Shown in pieces: positions 17,212 through 27,397 of a stretch of DNA of 64,000 nucleotides (the stretch's first letter is position 1; each line of letters starts with the position of its first letter). A model generated the notes under the pieces. The model had not been told where the DNA came from. It saw only the letters and a list, made by a program, of their open reading frames with translations, and did no database searches. This DNA comes from Gemmatimonas sp. Lineage in GTDB: Bacteria > Gemmatimonadota > Gemmatimonadetes > Gemmatimonadales > Gemmatimonadaceae. The position numbers were made by a program, and so were the translations under genes. The stretch spans positions 186,001 to 250,000 of the forward strand of contig NZ_JAPZSK010000002.1 of the NCBI RefSeq assembly GCF_027531815.1, given 5' to 3'.

Positions 17212-17690
17212 CACGTCCGTCCGGCGCTGGTCGATCGGCAGATGGAGCAGGCCAAGCTGCGACATCTGGCTGATTCCCCCAGAAGGCGAGCCGTCTTTCG
17301 GCTCTAGGCAGATCTCGCGAAGGACGAGCCGCTGGTGGTGGTGCTGGACGAGCTCGAGTTCCTCATGGCGATGGAAGACGACCGCGTATCGTACCTCGTG
17401 GCCGTGTGGGACCGTGTGTCGCGCGGGCGTTCACGGAAGCTGGTGTTGCGCGGGTCCGAAGTGGACACGAAGGGAATCCGCGCGCTCGCGACGTACCGCG
17501 CCCTCCTGGCGGCAGTTGCCGGCGGCAAGGCACAGCTCGAGGAACGTGCGCATAGCACAGGCCCCGGCGATCGGGGCAGTGCGGCGCGTGGTATCGCCAA
17601 ACTTGAGTGACCCAGGCGCATCGCCCGCGAACGCTACTGCGATACGCATGAGTGGGCGGCGTGGCCACATCGCGTTGCCGACCGTGGCCG
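17212..17690 (+). pseudogene. Decayed copy of the AAA/DUF234 ATPase gene
   Basis: Several segments match the intact gene at 37491-39002 but are broken by deletions and frame changes. The start (VRPALVDRQMEQAKLRHLAD) matches residues near the N-terminus. The Walker A part is deleted, and the match resumes at the Walker B segment (VVVLDELEFLMAMEDD against VVVLDEFQYLMAKEDD), then at LLAAVAGGKAQLEE, and again near 17630-17680 at the DNA level. The upstream bases also resemble those before 37491. Together with relic 1 and the 12-bp repeats, this is the scar of an older element of the same kind as the island. Confidence 0.75.
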
Positions 17691-17839
17691 GTGCGTCGCG
17701 AAAGATGATCCAGATGGTACTGCAGGGGACGCACGCGGTACTGTTCGCGATGCCCCGGCCGGCGCCGTCGAGTTGCTCAGGTCGCAGGGGCAGTCCCGCG
17801 CCCTCGCTGAACAGCGCAGCCTGTAGTGGGAGCACATGA

Positions 17840-18304
17840 GAACAGGAGGTCGATCTTCAGACCCCTAGCCCGGATTTCTCACCACGCTGTTGCATAACGG
17901 CCGCTCCGCATGGCATAAGGTGTTTGTCGAGAGCAACCTGTGCGCACACGAGGAGACGGCCGTTGTGTCTGCAGCGTGTATCCCCAGGGCGCTGGGGTTT
18001 CACGCCGCGGCCGAGCGGCCATCGAAAGTGTCCCGGACGCCGACGCGACGTCCGCTCGGCGGGCTGCCACGACGTCGGCCGGCCGCTTTGCGTCGTTCGA
18101 GCGTGCCATCGTTGGTCGAGTTTGAGCACGGTCTACGGTCCACGAAAGTCCGGTAACTCGACCGAACTCCTGGATGCCCCACGTTACGGAAGCGCCGGAG
18201 GCCGCCTGCATGGCATGGCGCACGCCTGCGTCGCCCCACCCCGGCGGAGATGCCAATCCCGGAACGTTCGGCCACGATCGCGAGCGATGCTCCCGCGACC
18301 ACGA
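17840..18304. other. Intergenic stretch after the scar, no supported gene
   Basis: No open frame here has a ribosome site and natural composition on both counts. A minus-strand stretch around 18220-18310 reads as one hydrophobic segment (ALALIVVAGASLAIVAE) but has no start and may be chance or a remnant. The end of the TPR gene follows at 18305. Confidence 0.4.
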
Positions 18305-20014
18305 TCAGGGCGAGCGCGGCGTCACCGGTCCCCCCGGCCGGAATCGCGGCCCCGGCAGCCAGCTGTCGGAGCGCGCCCACGCGGCCTCGAACTCCCGTTG
18401 CACGCGCGCCGCGTCCGGGACCTTGCCTTGCGTCGCGAGCGCCTGCTGCAGCCCGCGCAGCGCCCAGCCGTTGCGCGGACGCCGGGCGAGATCGGCGTGC
18501 AGGACACGCTCGGCGTCGGGCGCACGTCCTGCGTCGAGCAGCACGCCCGCCAGAACGTGGCGCGGCGGCAGCAGCCACCGGTCGTGCTCCTCATACTCCA
18601 GGGAGTCCTCGCTGGCGACCGCCGCCTCGAGTGCTGCCACGGCGCTGTCCACTTGCCCCCGCGCCGCCAGGAGTTCACCCGCCAGCACGCCCCGCGCGAT
18701 AGCGATCGTGTGCCGATCCTGCGCCGCGAACCGGATCGCCCATGGATCACGCCCGCTGATCACCGGTGGCGGCGCGCGTCGTGCAGCCTCCAGCGTTGCC
18801 TCGATCAGCTCAAGCTGACGGCGCGCCGGTCCCGCCTCGGCCGCGTCGAGCAGCGCCAGACCGTAGGCGGCTGCTGACATGGCCGTAGTGACGGGCGTGT
18901 CCGTGCGGGGGCGCATCGCGCGGATCTCCGTCCACCGGCCGAAGCGGGCGAGCGCGACCATCACCATCGCCTCCTCCGACGGCGCGGCCCGCGCCAGCCT
19001 CTGCAAGGCATCGATGGCGACGGCACGCTGCCCGTCCATGACGGCACCGCCGGTCAGCATCGCCACGTTGTGGAACGGATACACGCCCGGGACCCCGCCC
19101 GCCCGACCGTGCTGGTCGGCGATGATCGCGCGCTGGTTCGCCCGCACCGCATCCCCCCAGCGGCCGATCCGGTGATAGACGTGCGACGGCATGTGCAGCA
19201 TGTGGCTGGCACCCGGCATCATGTCGGCGAGTTGATCGGCGCACGCCTCCGACTTGGCCGGTTCGGGGCCGGCCTCGGTCGCGTGGATGTACAGGTGACA
19301 GGCGCCCGGGTGCCGCAGGTTCCGCGCCAGCACCGTCTCGAGCGGCGCCAGCGTCGCGGCCGCGCGCGGGAGCGGGCGTCGGTCGCGGGTGTACAAGTCG
19401 TCCCATCCGGCGAGGATCAGCCGCGCCTCGCCAAGCAGGGTCTGCACCTCGTCGTCGTTGGGGAACCGGGCGGCGACCGCCGCCATCGCCAGCGCATAGG
19501 CCGTGTCGAGCGCACGTCGGCGCGCGGGATCCGGCACGGGCGCATACCGGGTCGCCATCGCGTCAATGAGGGCGCGATCGGCAGGGCGCGCCGATGCGGC
19601 GAGCTCCTGTGCCCGTCGGATCGCCACGTGCGCCGCGGCCAGGCGTGTGCTGTCGGAGGCGGGGTCATTCAGGTACGGGCCACTGGCCCACGCCACCCCC
19701 CACCAGCACATCGCACAGGTCGAGTCGGCGGCGATCCCCATCGTGAAGCTCTGGACCGCCTCGCCGTGCCCGAAGGCCCACGTCAACCGCAACCCCTGGT
19801 CGAACCACCGCTGCGCCGCAGCCGTGACGTTCCCCAACGGGCGGCTGTGGGCGCCCAGGTTGTCGAACAGGGCGATGGACGGCGCCGCCGGCGGCGGGGT
19901 GACGGCAGCCCGTGTGGTGGTCTGCGGGGCGGCGTGCTCGTGCGCCTGCGACCGAAGGTCCGCAGGCATGACGGAGAGCGAGGAGACGAGGAGCAGGAGC
20001 CGAAGGGTGCGCAC
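18305..20014 (-). CDS. Exported TPR-repeat protein of unknown role
   Basis: 569 residues from a GTG at 20014, taken because RTLRLLLLVSSLSVMPADLR gives a signal peptide; the open frame reaches further back to 20185 without one. After a His/Thr-rich linker the body opens with FDNLGAHSRPLGNVTAAAQR and WFDQGLRLTWAFGHGEAVQS, then WWGVAWASGPYLND. This arrangement belongs to a family of periplasmic helical-repeat proteins in which TPR-like helices follow. Later blocks include HMPSHVYHRIGRWGDAVRAN and HRHVLAG-like repeats. TPR folds bind other proteins; no enzyme motif is visible. It precedes a terminator-free gap to the decayed ATPase copy and follows a DUF5916 barrel gene on the same strand at about 290 nt. 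Confidence 0.82.
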   Translation of the reverse strand: MRTLRLLLLVSSLSVMPADLRSQAHEHAAPQTTTRAAVTPPPAAPSIALFDNLGAHSRPLGNVTAAAQRWFDQGLRLTWAFGHGEAVQSFTMGIAADSTCAMCWWGVAWASGPYLNDPASDSTRLAAAHVAIRRAQELAASARPADRALIDAMATRYAPVPDPARRRALDTAYALAMAAVAARFPNDDEVQTLLGEARLILAGWDDLYTRDRRPLPRAAATLAPLETVLARNLRHPGACHLYIHATEAGPEPAKSEACADQLADMMPGASHMLHMPSHVYHRIGRWGDAVRANQRAIIADQHGRAGGVPGVYPFHNVAMLTGGAVMDGQRAVAIDALQRLARAAPSEEAMVMVALARFGRWTEIRAMRPRTDTPVTTAMSAAAYGLALLDAAEAGPARRQLELIEATLEAARRAPPPVISGRDPWAIRFAAQDRHTIAIARGVLAGELLAARGQVDSAVAALEAAVASEDSLEYEEHDRWLLPPRHVLAGVLLDAGRAPDAERVLHADLARRPRNGWALRGLQQALATQGKVPDAARVQREFEAAWARSDSWLPGPRFRPGGPVTPRSP

Positions 20015-20305
20015 GGGAGGGAACGGTTGAGGATGCGAAAGGCGGCCATGGGTGGCGCAATGGCGAAGGTGCCACGACGCGCCGCTGAACGGACACGGCT
20101 CCGCGCTTGGTGGTCGAAGGTGTCGACAGGCGGCGCGCTCGGCCGACGAACGGATTGCTGGCGTGCGTCTCTTCCTTCGGGTCACTGCGCTGCCGCCTCC
20201 AAGGCCCCACCGCGGGAGGCGGGTGCCCCGGGCGGCGGGTGGTCAGCTGTCTTCCGAGCCTCCGGGGTGTTCCCGGAGGACGCGAGGGTCCCGCAGTGCC
20301 CGGCC

Positions 20306-22459
20306 TCAGCGCCGCAGAAGGTACGCGAACTTGACCGAGATCTGATCGCCCCCGACTGGACGGCGCACGGCAGGCAGTCCCTGCACGGCGCGCTCCCCGT
20401 TCCAGATGACGTACAGGAAGCTCAGGGGCGCGAGCTCCCACGCGAAGCGCAGATTCATGCTGCCCCGACGCGCGGCGGTGTTGAATTGGTAGAACGTGGC
20501 CAGCTGCACGCGTGGATTGAGCGCCAGGCGCAGTTCAGGCACGAGGAGGTGGGTGGTCACCGCCGCAGCGAGGCTGTCGAATCCGCTGAGGCGGTTGGCC
20601 GAATAGCGCGCCGCGATCGCTATGCGGGGATCCGGCGTCCAGTTGAAGCGCCCGTCGAGACTCGCCAAACGCCCGTTGAAGTAGCCCCCGAGGCCACCGT
20701 CAACGCCCCACGAGACCTCGGCGGCCGGATTGCTCGCCAGGCCGGCCGTCACGCGGGGAAAGACGGTCGAGCCCGCCGAGGTGGTGGCCCCGGGCACCAG
20801 CTGGAACGGCTCGTCGAGCTGCTGCCAGTTGACCTCAAGCCCGATGTCGGCCGACGCCGCCGTCTGCGACCGGAACGACAACGGACTGACCCGCACGCGG
20901 GCCTCGAGGAAGTCGAAACGCGAGGCCGTGCGGATGACGGACACATCGAGATTGGGCTGGTAGCTGCGAACGCCCCGCGGGAGCCAGCGCGGCCGGAGGT
21001 CGAGGATCCCGCCGCCCGACATTTCGACGTAGTTCTGCCTGGCGATGAATCCCGCCTCCGGCGCAAAGCCGTCGTCGACGAACTCCACCGACATACCGCC
21101 CATCAGGGAGGAGGTGCTCTGCTGAAGGGAGACATGCCCGGCCAGCCCGTCCCCACCAACGGTCGAGCGGCGCGTGGCCGCCAGCGAGCCGTCGAGCGCC
21201 AGTGTTGGCGTCAGTTGGCTGAACCCGTCCAGCGCCATGGTCCCGTGCCACTGTGCCGCGTCGCCGACCCGCCGATCGTGACGACCAACGAGCATCGCGC
21301 CCACGCGGGAGCGCTCGCCGAGGTTGCGCGTACTTCGCGCGACGCCGATCTCCGAGCTGGCCAACGCCTCCGACGCGCCCTGTCGCACGACGAGCACCCC
21401 CGAGCTGCTCGTCGCCGTGCGCCGGATGACGCGACCCCCGAATTCGAGCGGGACGGGGACCCCATCGCTCCCCAACCCGACACGCCGAGAGAAGAACGGC
21501 TGCAGTCGGCCATCGACCCCGGTGGAGAAAAGGGCCCGGTTCTCGAGGAAGAACGGCCGACGTTCGGGAAAGAAGGGGGAGAATCGGGACAGGTTCACGA
21601 CCTGACGGTCGACCTCGGCCTGCGCGAAGTCCGTGTTGACCGTGACATCGACGACCGTGCTCGCCGACGGCTGCCATTTGACCTCTCCGCCGATCGCCTG
21701 GGTCGTCCGGTTGCCTCCGGAGGCCCGCAGCCGGCCACTTTGGGCCAGCAGATAGGGTTGCAGCTGTACGGGCGAAGCCGCACGCGGCGGCTCCAGGCCA
21801 TCGACGATGCCGGCGTAGTCCGTGCGCATGGTAGGAATGGCGCGCGGGACCGGCGACCACGAGCTGACCTCGTCGCGCCGACGCAGACCACGATAGAAGT
21901 TCACGCGCCACGACCGTGGTCCGTCGGGGTAGCGCAGGGCGCTCCAGGGGATGGCCAGTTCGGCCGTCCACCCGCTGTCGGTAACCACGGTCCGGGCCCG
22001 CCAGGGAGCGTCCCAGTCCTCGTCGAGCCCCTGTCCGTTGAGAAACAGCGCGTCGCGCTGGTTGCCGGCCGCTGTCACCTGGAAGAGGAAACCGGTGCGC
22101 TGATCGTCGAACGGGTCGAAGACCACGGCCACGACGTCGTTCTCGTCGAAGCGGAAGTCCCGCCGGAGGTTCCGCACGCTGGGTGCCGGCGCGCCGGCAC
22201 TGTCGCGGGCGACGAACGCCACGTAGATGTGCCGGGCGTCGAACGTGATGCGGGCGTCGGTGCCGACCGTGGCCGCGGCGCCCTGGTCCGGATCGACCTG
22301 GCGCCATCCGCCGGCCACCGGCGCCGACTGCCATGCCGCCTCATCGAGCTTCCCATCCACCACCAGCGGCGTCGGGGTGCGCACCGCGGTCGTGCGAGGC
22401 GGTGCCGCCGGCGGCGGAAACACGGGGACGCTCTGGAGCAGCAGCAGGGGCCACATCAC
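20306..22459 (-). CDS. CBM9-like plus DUF5916 outer-membrane beta-barrel protein
   Basis: 717 residues from a GTG at 22459, which overlaps the doxX stop (GTGA). A short leader (MMWPLLLLQSVPVF) is followed by a family-9 carbohydrate-binding-like module at about residues 30-205 (VDGKLDEAAWQSA; TDARITFDARHIYVAFVARD; GWTAELAIPWSALRYPD). The remaining 500 residues are a DUF5916 barrel: VNTDFAQAEVDRQVVNL, SPFFPERRPFFLENRALFS, repeated amphipathic strands, ending FAYLLRR. Such proteins are common in Gemmatimonadota and Bacteroidota, with unknown ligand. It forms a unit with the DoxX gene and probably with the two-component genes upstream. Confidence 0.88.
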   Translation of the reverse strand: MMWPLLLLQSVPVFPPPAAPPRTTAVRTPTPLVVDGKLDEAAWQSAPVAGGWRQVDPDQGAAATVGTDARITFDARHIYVAFVARDSAGAPAPSVRNLRRDFRFDENDVVAVVFDPFDDQRTGFLFQVTAAGNQRDALFLNGQGLDEDWDAPWRARTVVTDSGWTAELAIPWSALRYPDGPRSWRVNFYRGLRRRDEVSSWSPVPRAIPTMRTDYAGIVDGLEPPRAASPVQLQPYLLAQSGRLRASGGNRTTQAIGGEVKWQPSASTVVDVTVNTDFAQAEVDRQVVNLSRFSPFFPERRPFFLENRALFSTGVDGRLQPFFSRRVGLGSDGVPVPLEFGGRVIRRTATSSSGVLVVRQGASEALASSEIGVARSTRNLGERSRVGAMLVGRHDRRVGDAAQWHGTMALDGFSQLTPTLALDGSLAATRRSTVGGDGLAGHVSLQQSTSSLMGGMSVEFVDDGFAPEAGFIARQNYVEMSGGGILDLRPRWLPRGVRSYQPNLDVSVIRTASRFDFLEARVRVSPLSFRSQTAASADIGLEVNWQQLDEPFQLVPGATTSAGSTVFPRVTAGLASNPAAEVSWGVDGGLGGYFNGRLASLDGRFNWTPDPRIAIAARYSANRLSGFDSLAAAVTTHLLVPELRLALNPRVQLATFYQFNTAARRGSMNLRFAWELAPLSFLYVIWNGERAVQGLPAVRRPVGGDQISVKFAYLLRR

Positions 22460-22914
22460 CGGCGATCAATCCCCGCATCCAACCCCAGGCGACCGCCTCC
22501 GGTGATGGTCAGAACGAGAAACCCGATCAGGTACAGGAAAGCCAGTTCGCCGCTCTCCTCGCCGGTCAGCGCCGCGCCGTGCACGAAGAAAAAGGCCACG
22601 GCCATCGTCGCGGTGGCTGCGGCGGCGGCCCATCGGGTGGCAATCCCGGCCATCACCAGCACCGGCGCGACCCCCTCGGTGAGTACCGCCAGCACCAGGG
22701 TGGGCAATTCACCCAGCTGCAGGGGATCCGCGAAACGCACCGGGCCGGGCTCGAAGAGCTGGAGCGCCTTGGACCATCCGTGCAGCAGGAGGAGTGATCC
22801 CGCCAGCAGGACGCGGAGCACGAGCAACCCCCAATCGATGCGCTGTGCCAACCGCACCGTGGGGGGGGCGGCCGCGGTGGCCGCCAGAACGTCGGAACCA
22901 GATGGAGAATTCAT
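22456..22914 (-). CDS. DoxX-family membrane protein
   Basis: 152 residues from the ATG at 22914. Four hydrophobic segments are visible: LLVLRVLLAGSLLLLHGW, LVLAVLTEGVAPVLVMAG, AAAATATMAVAFFFVHG and LAFLYLIGFLVLTITGG. The first has the LLHGWSK-type turn seen in DoxX proteins, small inner-membrane proteins often linked to redox stress. Its stop overlaps the next start by four bases (GTGA), so it is coupled to the DUF5916 gene. No catalytic motif can be assigned. Confidence 0.85.
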   Translation of the reverse strand: MNSPSGSDVLAATAAAPPTVRLAQRIDWGLLVLRVLLAGSLLLLHGWSKALQLFEPGPVRFADPLQLGELPTLVLAVLTEGVAPVLVMAGIATRWAAAAATATMAVAFFFVHGAALTGEESGELAFLYLIGFLVLTITGGGRLGLDAGIDRR

Positions 22915-23059
22915 GGGAGTGAGGGTTGAGGTCCACCGTCGCGACGCCATGCGCGACGGATGAACCCAACCTCTCGGGGGGCGGCACCACGCCGTGAGAG
23001 CAGCCCGGCGACCGGTCGCCAACTCCGGCAAACGGTCGACAGCGCCGATCAGGGGTGTG

Positions 23060-23818
23060 TTACCCGAGTTGCGCCCGCACCCGCGTGGCGAACCGGCGGC
23101 TCATGACCAGCGGCGTGCTCTCCTGCCGCAGGTACACGTGAAAGCTGCCGTGACTCCACTCCTCGACCCGCTGAACCTCGTGGAGATTGACGAGTGCACC
23201 ACGATGAATCTGCAGGAAATGCTGGTTCGGCAGGCGCGCCACCCACTCGCGCAGCGGCTTGCGCACGCGCCGGCGCCGACCATCGACCGTCAGGACAACG
23301 GCCTGATCCCCGTCCGCGAACACCGCACGGATCTGCGCCACCGCCAGGAACCCCATGTGATCGTCCAGCCGCAGGAATAACCGTCCCGTCCATGCGAGTG
23401 GCTCAACAGCGCTCTCCGGCTCCACGTCGCCGCGCGCCGCCGGCGCCGCCGTCCCCGACGGCCCCGGGCGCCGGCCAAGGCGCTCCAGGGCCGCCGCGAG
23501 GCGCGCCGGGGAGACCGGCTTGAGCAGGTAGTCCAGCGCATGGACCTCGAACGCCTGCACGGCAAAGCGGTCATAGGCCGTGACGAAGACCACCGCGATG
23601 TCCTCCGGCAGCCGTGGCAGGAGGTCGAACCCGCTCTCCCCCTTCAGCATGATGTCGAGGAACACGAGCGTGGCGCCCGTCAGGCGCACCTGCTCGGCGG
23701 CGGCGGCCACGGTCGACGCCTCACCCACAATCTCGACCCCGTCGTGCGCCCCCAGCAGCGTCCGCAGTTCCGCGCGCGCCAACCGTTCATCGTCCACGAG
23801 GATGGCCTGCCATGTCAT
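23060..23818 (-). CDS. LytTR-type response regulator
   Basis: 252 residues. The receiver domain (about 1-120) has acidic residues at 9-10 (LVDDERLAR), the phospho-acceptor Asp55 (VFLDIM), the conserved Thr/Ala region (VFVTAYD) and Lys in YLLKPVSP. The LytTR DNA-binding domain fills about 150-250 (IRAVFADGDQAVVLTVDGRR; HFLQIHRGALVNL; MSRRFATRVRAQLG). Its ATG overlaps the kinase stop by four bases (ATGA), so both form one unit. LytTR regulators bind repeated sites in target promoters. Likely targets are nearby outer-membrane genes, but none was verified. Confidence 0.94.
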   Translation of the reverse strand: MTWQAILVDDERLARAELRTLLGAHDGVEIVGEASTVAAAAEQVRLTGATLVFLDIMLKGESGFDLLPRLPEDIAVVFVTAYDRFAVQAFEVHALDYLLKPVSPARLAAALERLGRRPGPSGTAAPAARGDVEPESAVEPLAWTGRLFLRLDDHMGFLAVAQIRAVFADGDQAVVLTVDGRRRRVRKPLREWVARLPNQHFLQIHRGALVNLHEVQRVEEWSHGSFHVYLRQESTPLVMSRRFATRVRAQLG

Positions 23819-24909
23819 GACCCGGACTCCGGAAGGTCGATCGGCAGGACGAGGCGCGCCACGACGGCATCCTGCTCCGTCGTCAACACCAACGATGCCC
23901 GATCGGCATGGAGATGCGCGAGGCGCTCGCGTACGTTCTGCAGACCGAGGCCCATCCCGGAGGGAGTGGCCGATGGCAGCGTCCCGCTATTCGTCACCTC
24001 GATGACGAGTTCCTGCCCGCGACGGTGGGCCCGCAGCGTCAGGCGCAGCGGCAGGGACGATACGGTGAAGCCGTGCGTAATGGCGTTCTCGACGAGGGGC
24101 ATCAGCAGGAAGGCTGGCACACGGGCTGACAGCACCTCCGGCGCCACGTCGAAGGTCACCTGCAGCGCCTCCTCGTGGCGGACCTGCTCGATGTCCAGAT
24201 AGGCGCGCACGGTGTCCACCTCCGCACCCAGCGGCACGACATCCACCGGCCGATGGATCAGCGTGTGTCGCAGAAAGGCCGACAGCTGCGTAATCATCTC
24301 TCTCGCGCGCGCCGCGTCCTCCGTCGCCAGAGCACGCACCGAGTTGAGCGCGTTGAACAGGAAGTGCGGGTTGACCTGGTACGCCAGCATCTGATACCGG
24401 GCCTCGCTGGCCAGGCGCTCGGCGCGCAGGCGTGCCTGCTCCTGCTCGGCCGCTCGCTGCAGTTCCGTCACGGCCAGAAACAGCATGCTCCACGTCAGCA
24501 TCGGCCACATGTGATCGAGCAGGCACCCGACGAGGCAATCGGTGGAGAACACTTCGCGGCCAGGGTCACGCCACGGATGACTGGCGATGCGGTACAGCGG
24601 GAACCACAGACTTCCCGCGACCGCAGCCGCCAGCACGGTCAGCACACCCACGCGCCTCGCGTGGGTCCGCGCGCTGGGAAGACGCTGCAGCCGCAACGCA
24701 AGTCCACTGCTGATAACGAAACCCAGCGCGATCCGGACCGCCCGAAAGGGGATCGTCGAGAGCATGGTCGGATCCCCGACCTCCCACGCCGCAAAGTCCG
24801 AGAGGAACGATCCCGTGGCATAGAGCAGCCACCCGATCACCTGGGCCTTCCAGAACCACGCATGATGCCATGGCTCAGGGATCCGTCGGAAAGCGCGTGC
24901 CGTTTGCAT
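23815..24909 (-). CDS. LytS/YehU-type sensor histidine kinase
   Basis: 364 residues from the ATG at 24909; the open frame extends further back but that part has no membrane or domain sense. The N-terminal half has four likely membrane segments (AQVIGWLLYATGSFLSDFA; IALGFVISSGLALRL; VLTVLAAAVAGSLWFPLY; MLTWSMLFLAVTEL). The His-kinase domain has YQVNPHFLFNALNSVRAL with the phospho-accepting His near residue 175, followed by the ATPase blocks LLMPLVENAITHGF and GMGLGLQNVRERL. There is no extracytoplasmic sensor domain, so the signal is probably sensed in the membrane. It works with the adjoining LytTR regulator. Confidence 0.93.
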   Translation of the reverse strand: MQTARAFRRIPEPWHHAWFWKAQVIGWLLYATGSFLSDFAAWEVGDPTMLSTIPFRAVRIALGFVISSGLALRLQRLPSARTHARRVGVLTVLAAAVAGSLWFPLYRIASHPWRDPGREVFSTDCLVGCLLDHMWPMLTWSMLFLAVTELQRAAEQEQARLRAERLASEARYQMLAYQVNPHFLFNALNSVRALATEDAARAREMITQLSAFLRHTLIHRPVDVVPLGAEVDTVRAYLDIEQVRHEEALQVTFDVAPEVLSARVPAFLLMPLVENAITHGFTVSSLPLRLTLRAHRRGQELVIEVTNSGTLPSATPSGMGLGLQNVRERLAHLHADRASLVLTTEQDAVVARLVLPIDLPESGS

Positions 24910-25093
24910 CCCGCAACGATGACACTTGCGGTCGCTCGCTGACAATCCGAAACGACGAGCGGCGGGCGGTGACGCTGAGCGGCGCGTATCGGCGATGAGC
25001 GGTCCGCGGGACGGCTCAGGCACGCCCTGGGTACCGCTGCGCAGCTCGCTGCGCCGTGACGCCGGTCGTCTGGACGCCGCGCCCCCGCGCGCC

Positions 25094-27329
25094 TCAGAAC
25101 TTGAGGTTGAGGCCCAGCACCGGCAGCAACCCGGCCTGCTCGGCCATGGCCAGGCGATTCGTTTTCGGATTCCAGTCCACACCGGCCACGTTCCGGCGAT
25201 TCGTGACGTTCTGCAGGTCGAGGTAGACCGCCAGCGGGCGGCCGCCGACGGTGAAGCGGCGTTCGCCGCGCACGTCGAACCGGTGGTAGCTGGCGGCCCG
25301 GTCGGTGTAGAGCCGCTCGGCGTCGAGGACCAGCCGGCGCTGGGCGGTCGACAGGTCGGTACGGACCGGCGTCGTGGGCCGCCCCGAGGCGACGGAACCG
25401 CGCATCGACAGGTCCCACCGTGTGCCAAACCGGCGACCGGCGATCACGGTGGCGGAGAACGGGGCATCGTACGCCCCACGGCGCCAGAGCCCGTCGCCGG
25501 CCACATGGCGCACCCGGGTGTGGCTGAGCGCCACCTGCCAGTACAGCCCCTCGAACAGCTGCCGCTGCGCAAACAGCTCGATCCCGCGTACCCGACCTCG
25601 CCCCAGGCTCCGCATCGGCACGAGGGCACTCACCACATCGTAGCTGTCGCCGGCGTTGGCCAGCGTGAGTTGCGGGATCCCGGTGGCCACCGGATAGGCC
25701 GCATACCGCTTCTCGTACCCCTCCAGGGTGATCTTCAGCGCCGGGGCCGGCGTCCAGCTGACTCCCACAATCGCATGATCGGCGCGCATCGGGGATAGCG
25801 AGCGGTTGCCGTCGATGGCGGCGAGATACACGAGCGGCACCTGCTGGTGATAGCGCCCCACCGCCGCCGTCAGGTCGAGGACCGGCGACAGGCGAATGGC
25901 CGCCGCCAATCGGGGGGATACCCGAATCGCCTCGGCGAGGTCGAACCGGTCGGCGCGCACCCCCGCCGTGAGCTGGGCCGGTCCGGCATCGCGACTGATC
26001 TGCAGGTGCACCCCCTCAATGCCTGACGGCATCGTGGAGTCGATCCGGAACGGCTGCACCCGGCCACTGGGCACCAGCGGCAGGTAGCTGCCGAATGGCG
26101 CCTCCATGCGGGTCCGCGTTCCGAGCCTCCGGACGACCGCGCCGGCCGTCAGTTCCCCGAGCGCGCCCAGTTGCGCCGTCAGGTCGTACCGCACCGTCAG
26201 CTCGGCTTCACGCGATCGATTGAACCACACCCGCGCGCCGTTCAGGCGGGCTTCGGTCACATCCTCGCCGTAGCCGAGGCTCGCCCGACTGACGGTGAAC
26301 CGGCCGGCCCCCTGGACACCAATGGGATGCTGCCAGCCCAGCCCCACCATGTGACGATCGCCGCGGACGCGCTCGGTGCCGGTCGGATCGATGTTGCCGA
26401 CATCGTCGGGCAGGCTGACGAAGTCGATGGCGTCCCGTCCGCCAAGGGCCGAGAGCCACAGCCGATGGCCCGACCCGGATTCCCAGGCCGCGCGCAGCTG
26501 GCCGTTCGTGGTACGCGGAATGGCCGTGAGCCCGAATGGCCCTGCGAGGAGGCCGAAGTAGCCTTCGCGAGCCGACGCGATCACGGAGGCGCGACGCCCC
26601 AACGGCCCCTCGACAATGGCGCCCACGCCGGCCAGGCTCATGTCGGCCTGTGTGCGCCAGCAGTTCGTTGTGGATCATGCCGATGCCGCCACCCGACGTC
26701 CCCTGGGCGCCGAAGTGATTGATGTTCGGGACCTCGAAGCCATCGAGCAGAAAGAGATTCTCGCTCGGTGCGCCCCCCCGGACGATGATGTCGTTCCGCT
26801 GGTCATTGCCGGCGGCGACCCCGGGCAGGGCCTGCACCAGGCGACTCACGTCGGCCAGCGCCCCCGGGGCGCGGCGCACCAGGTCGGACGTCAGTGTCGT
26901 GACCGACACCGGCGCGTCGTTCGGGGGCGCGAGGGCGGCCGCATCGCGCGCCACCCGGACCGCCGTCAGCATGGCTTCGAGCCGGGCCAGTTCGAAGCGC
27001 AACACGGTCGGATATCCGGCGCTGACCGCCACGTCGGGCGCGACCCCAGGGCGGAAGCCCACTCGACTCGCCTGCACCCGGTAGCTCCCGGCCGGCACCC
27101 CGCCGATGGCGAAGGCCCCCTCGCCATCGGTCCGCGTGGCCAGTCCGGCACCGATCAGCGTAACCGTCACATCGACCACCGGACGCTGGGACAGGCGATC
27201 GACGATCCGTCCGCGGATCATCCGGTGGTGTCCGCCGGGGACACGCGTGGCGATTGGGCGGCGATCGCCGCCAGCGGCGCCCCCTCCAGGACGCCAAGGA
27301 ACAGCACGAGATGGTACGGGAAGCGCATG
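25094..27329 (-). pseudogene. TonB-dependent receptor broken by two frame disruptions
   Basis: Three pieces in different frames make up one receptor. The signal peptide (MRFPYHLVLFLGVLEGAPLA, from 27329) runs into a stop at about 27222. The carboxypeptidase-regulatory domain and plug start (MIRGRIVDRLSQRPVVDVTV; RLVQALPGVAAGNDQRNDII; LFLLDGFEVPNINHFG) are in a second frame. After GIGMIHNELLA (near 26670) the reading resumes in a third frame with QADMSLAGVGAIVEGPLG and a complete barrel ending LPVLGLNLKF. The segment normally found between these two points, with the ARYGDRLSSVLDV-type strand, is missing, so about 100 nt seem deleted. Either a true pseudogene or, less likely, assembly errors. 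A TetR gene is divergent from it. Confidence 0.8.
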
Positions 27330-27397
27330 GTCAGGCGGGTTGGGGGCGGGGGCGATTCCCGACCTGGGATTGCGCTCCGCCCGACGCGGGCAATATT

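Noticed and set aside
19070-22963. 1297-codon open frame opposite the TPR and DUF5916 genes
   Set aside because: Antisense to three well-supported genes, with unnatural composition.
25094-27329. Two separate genes (a plug protein and a barrel protein)
   Set aside because: The parts join as one TonB receptor in order, and the second part lacks a ribosome site and a signal peptide.
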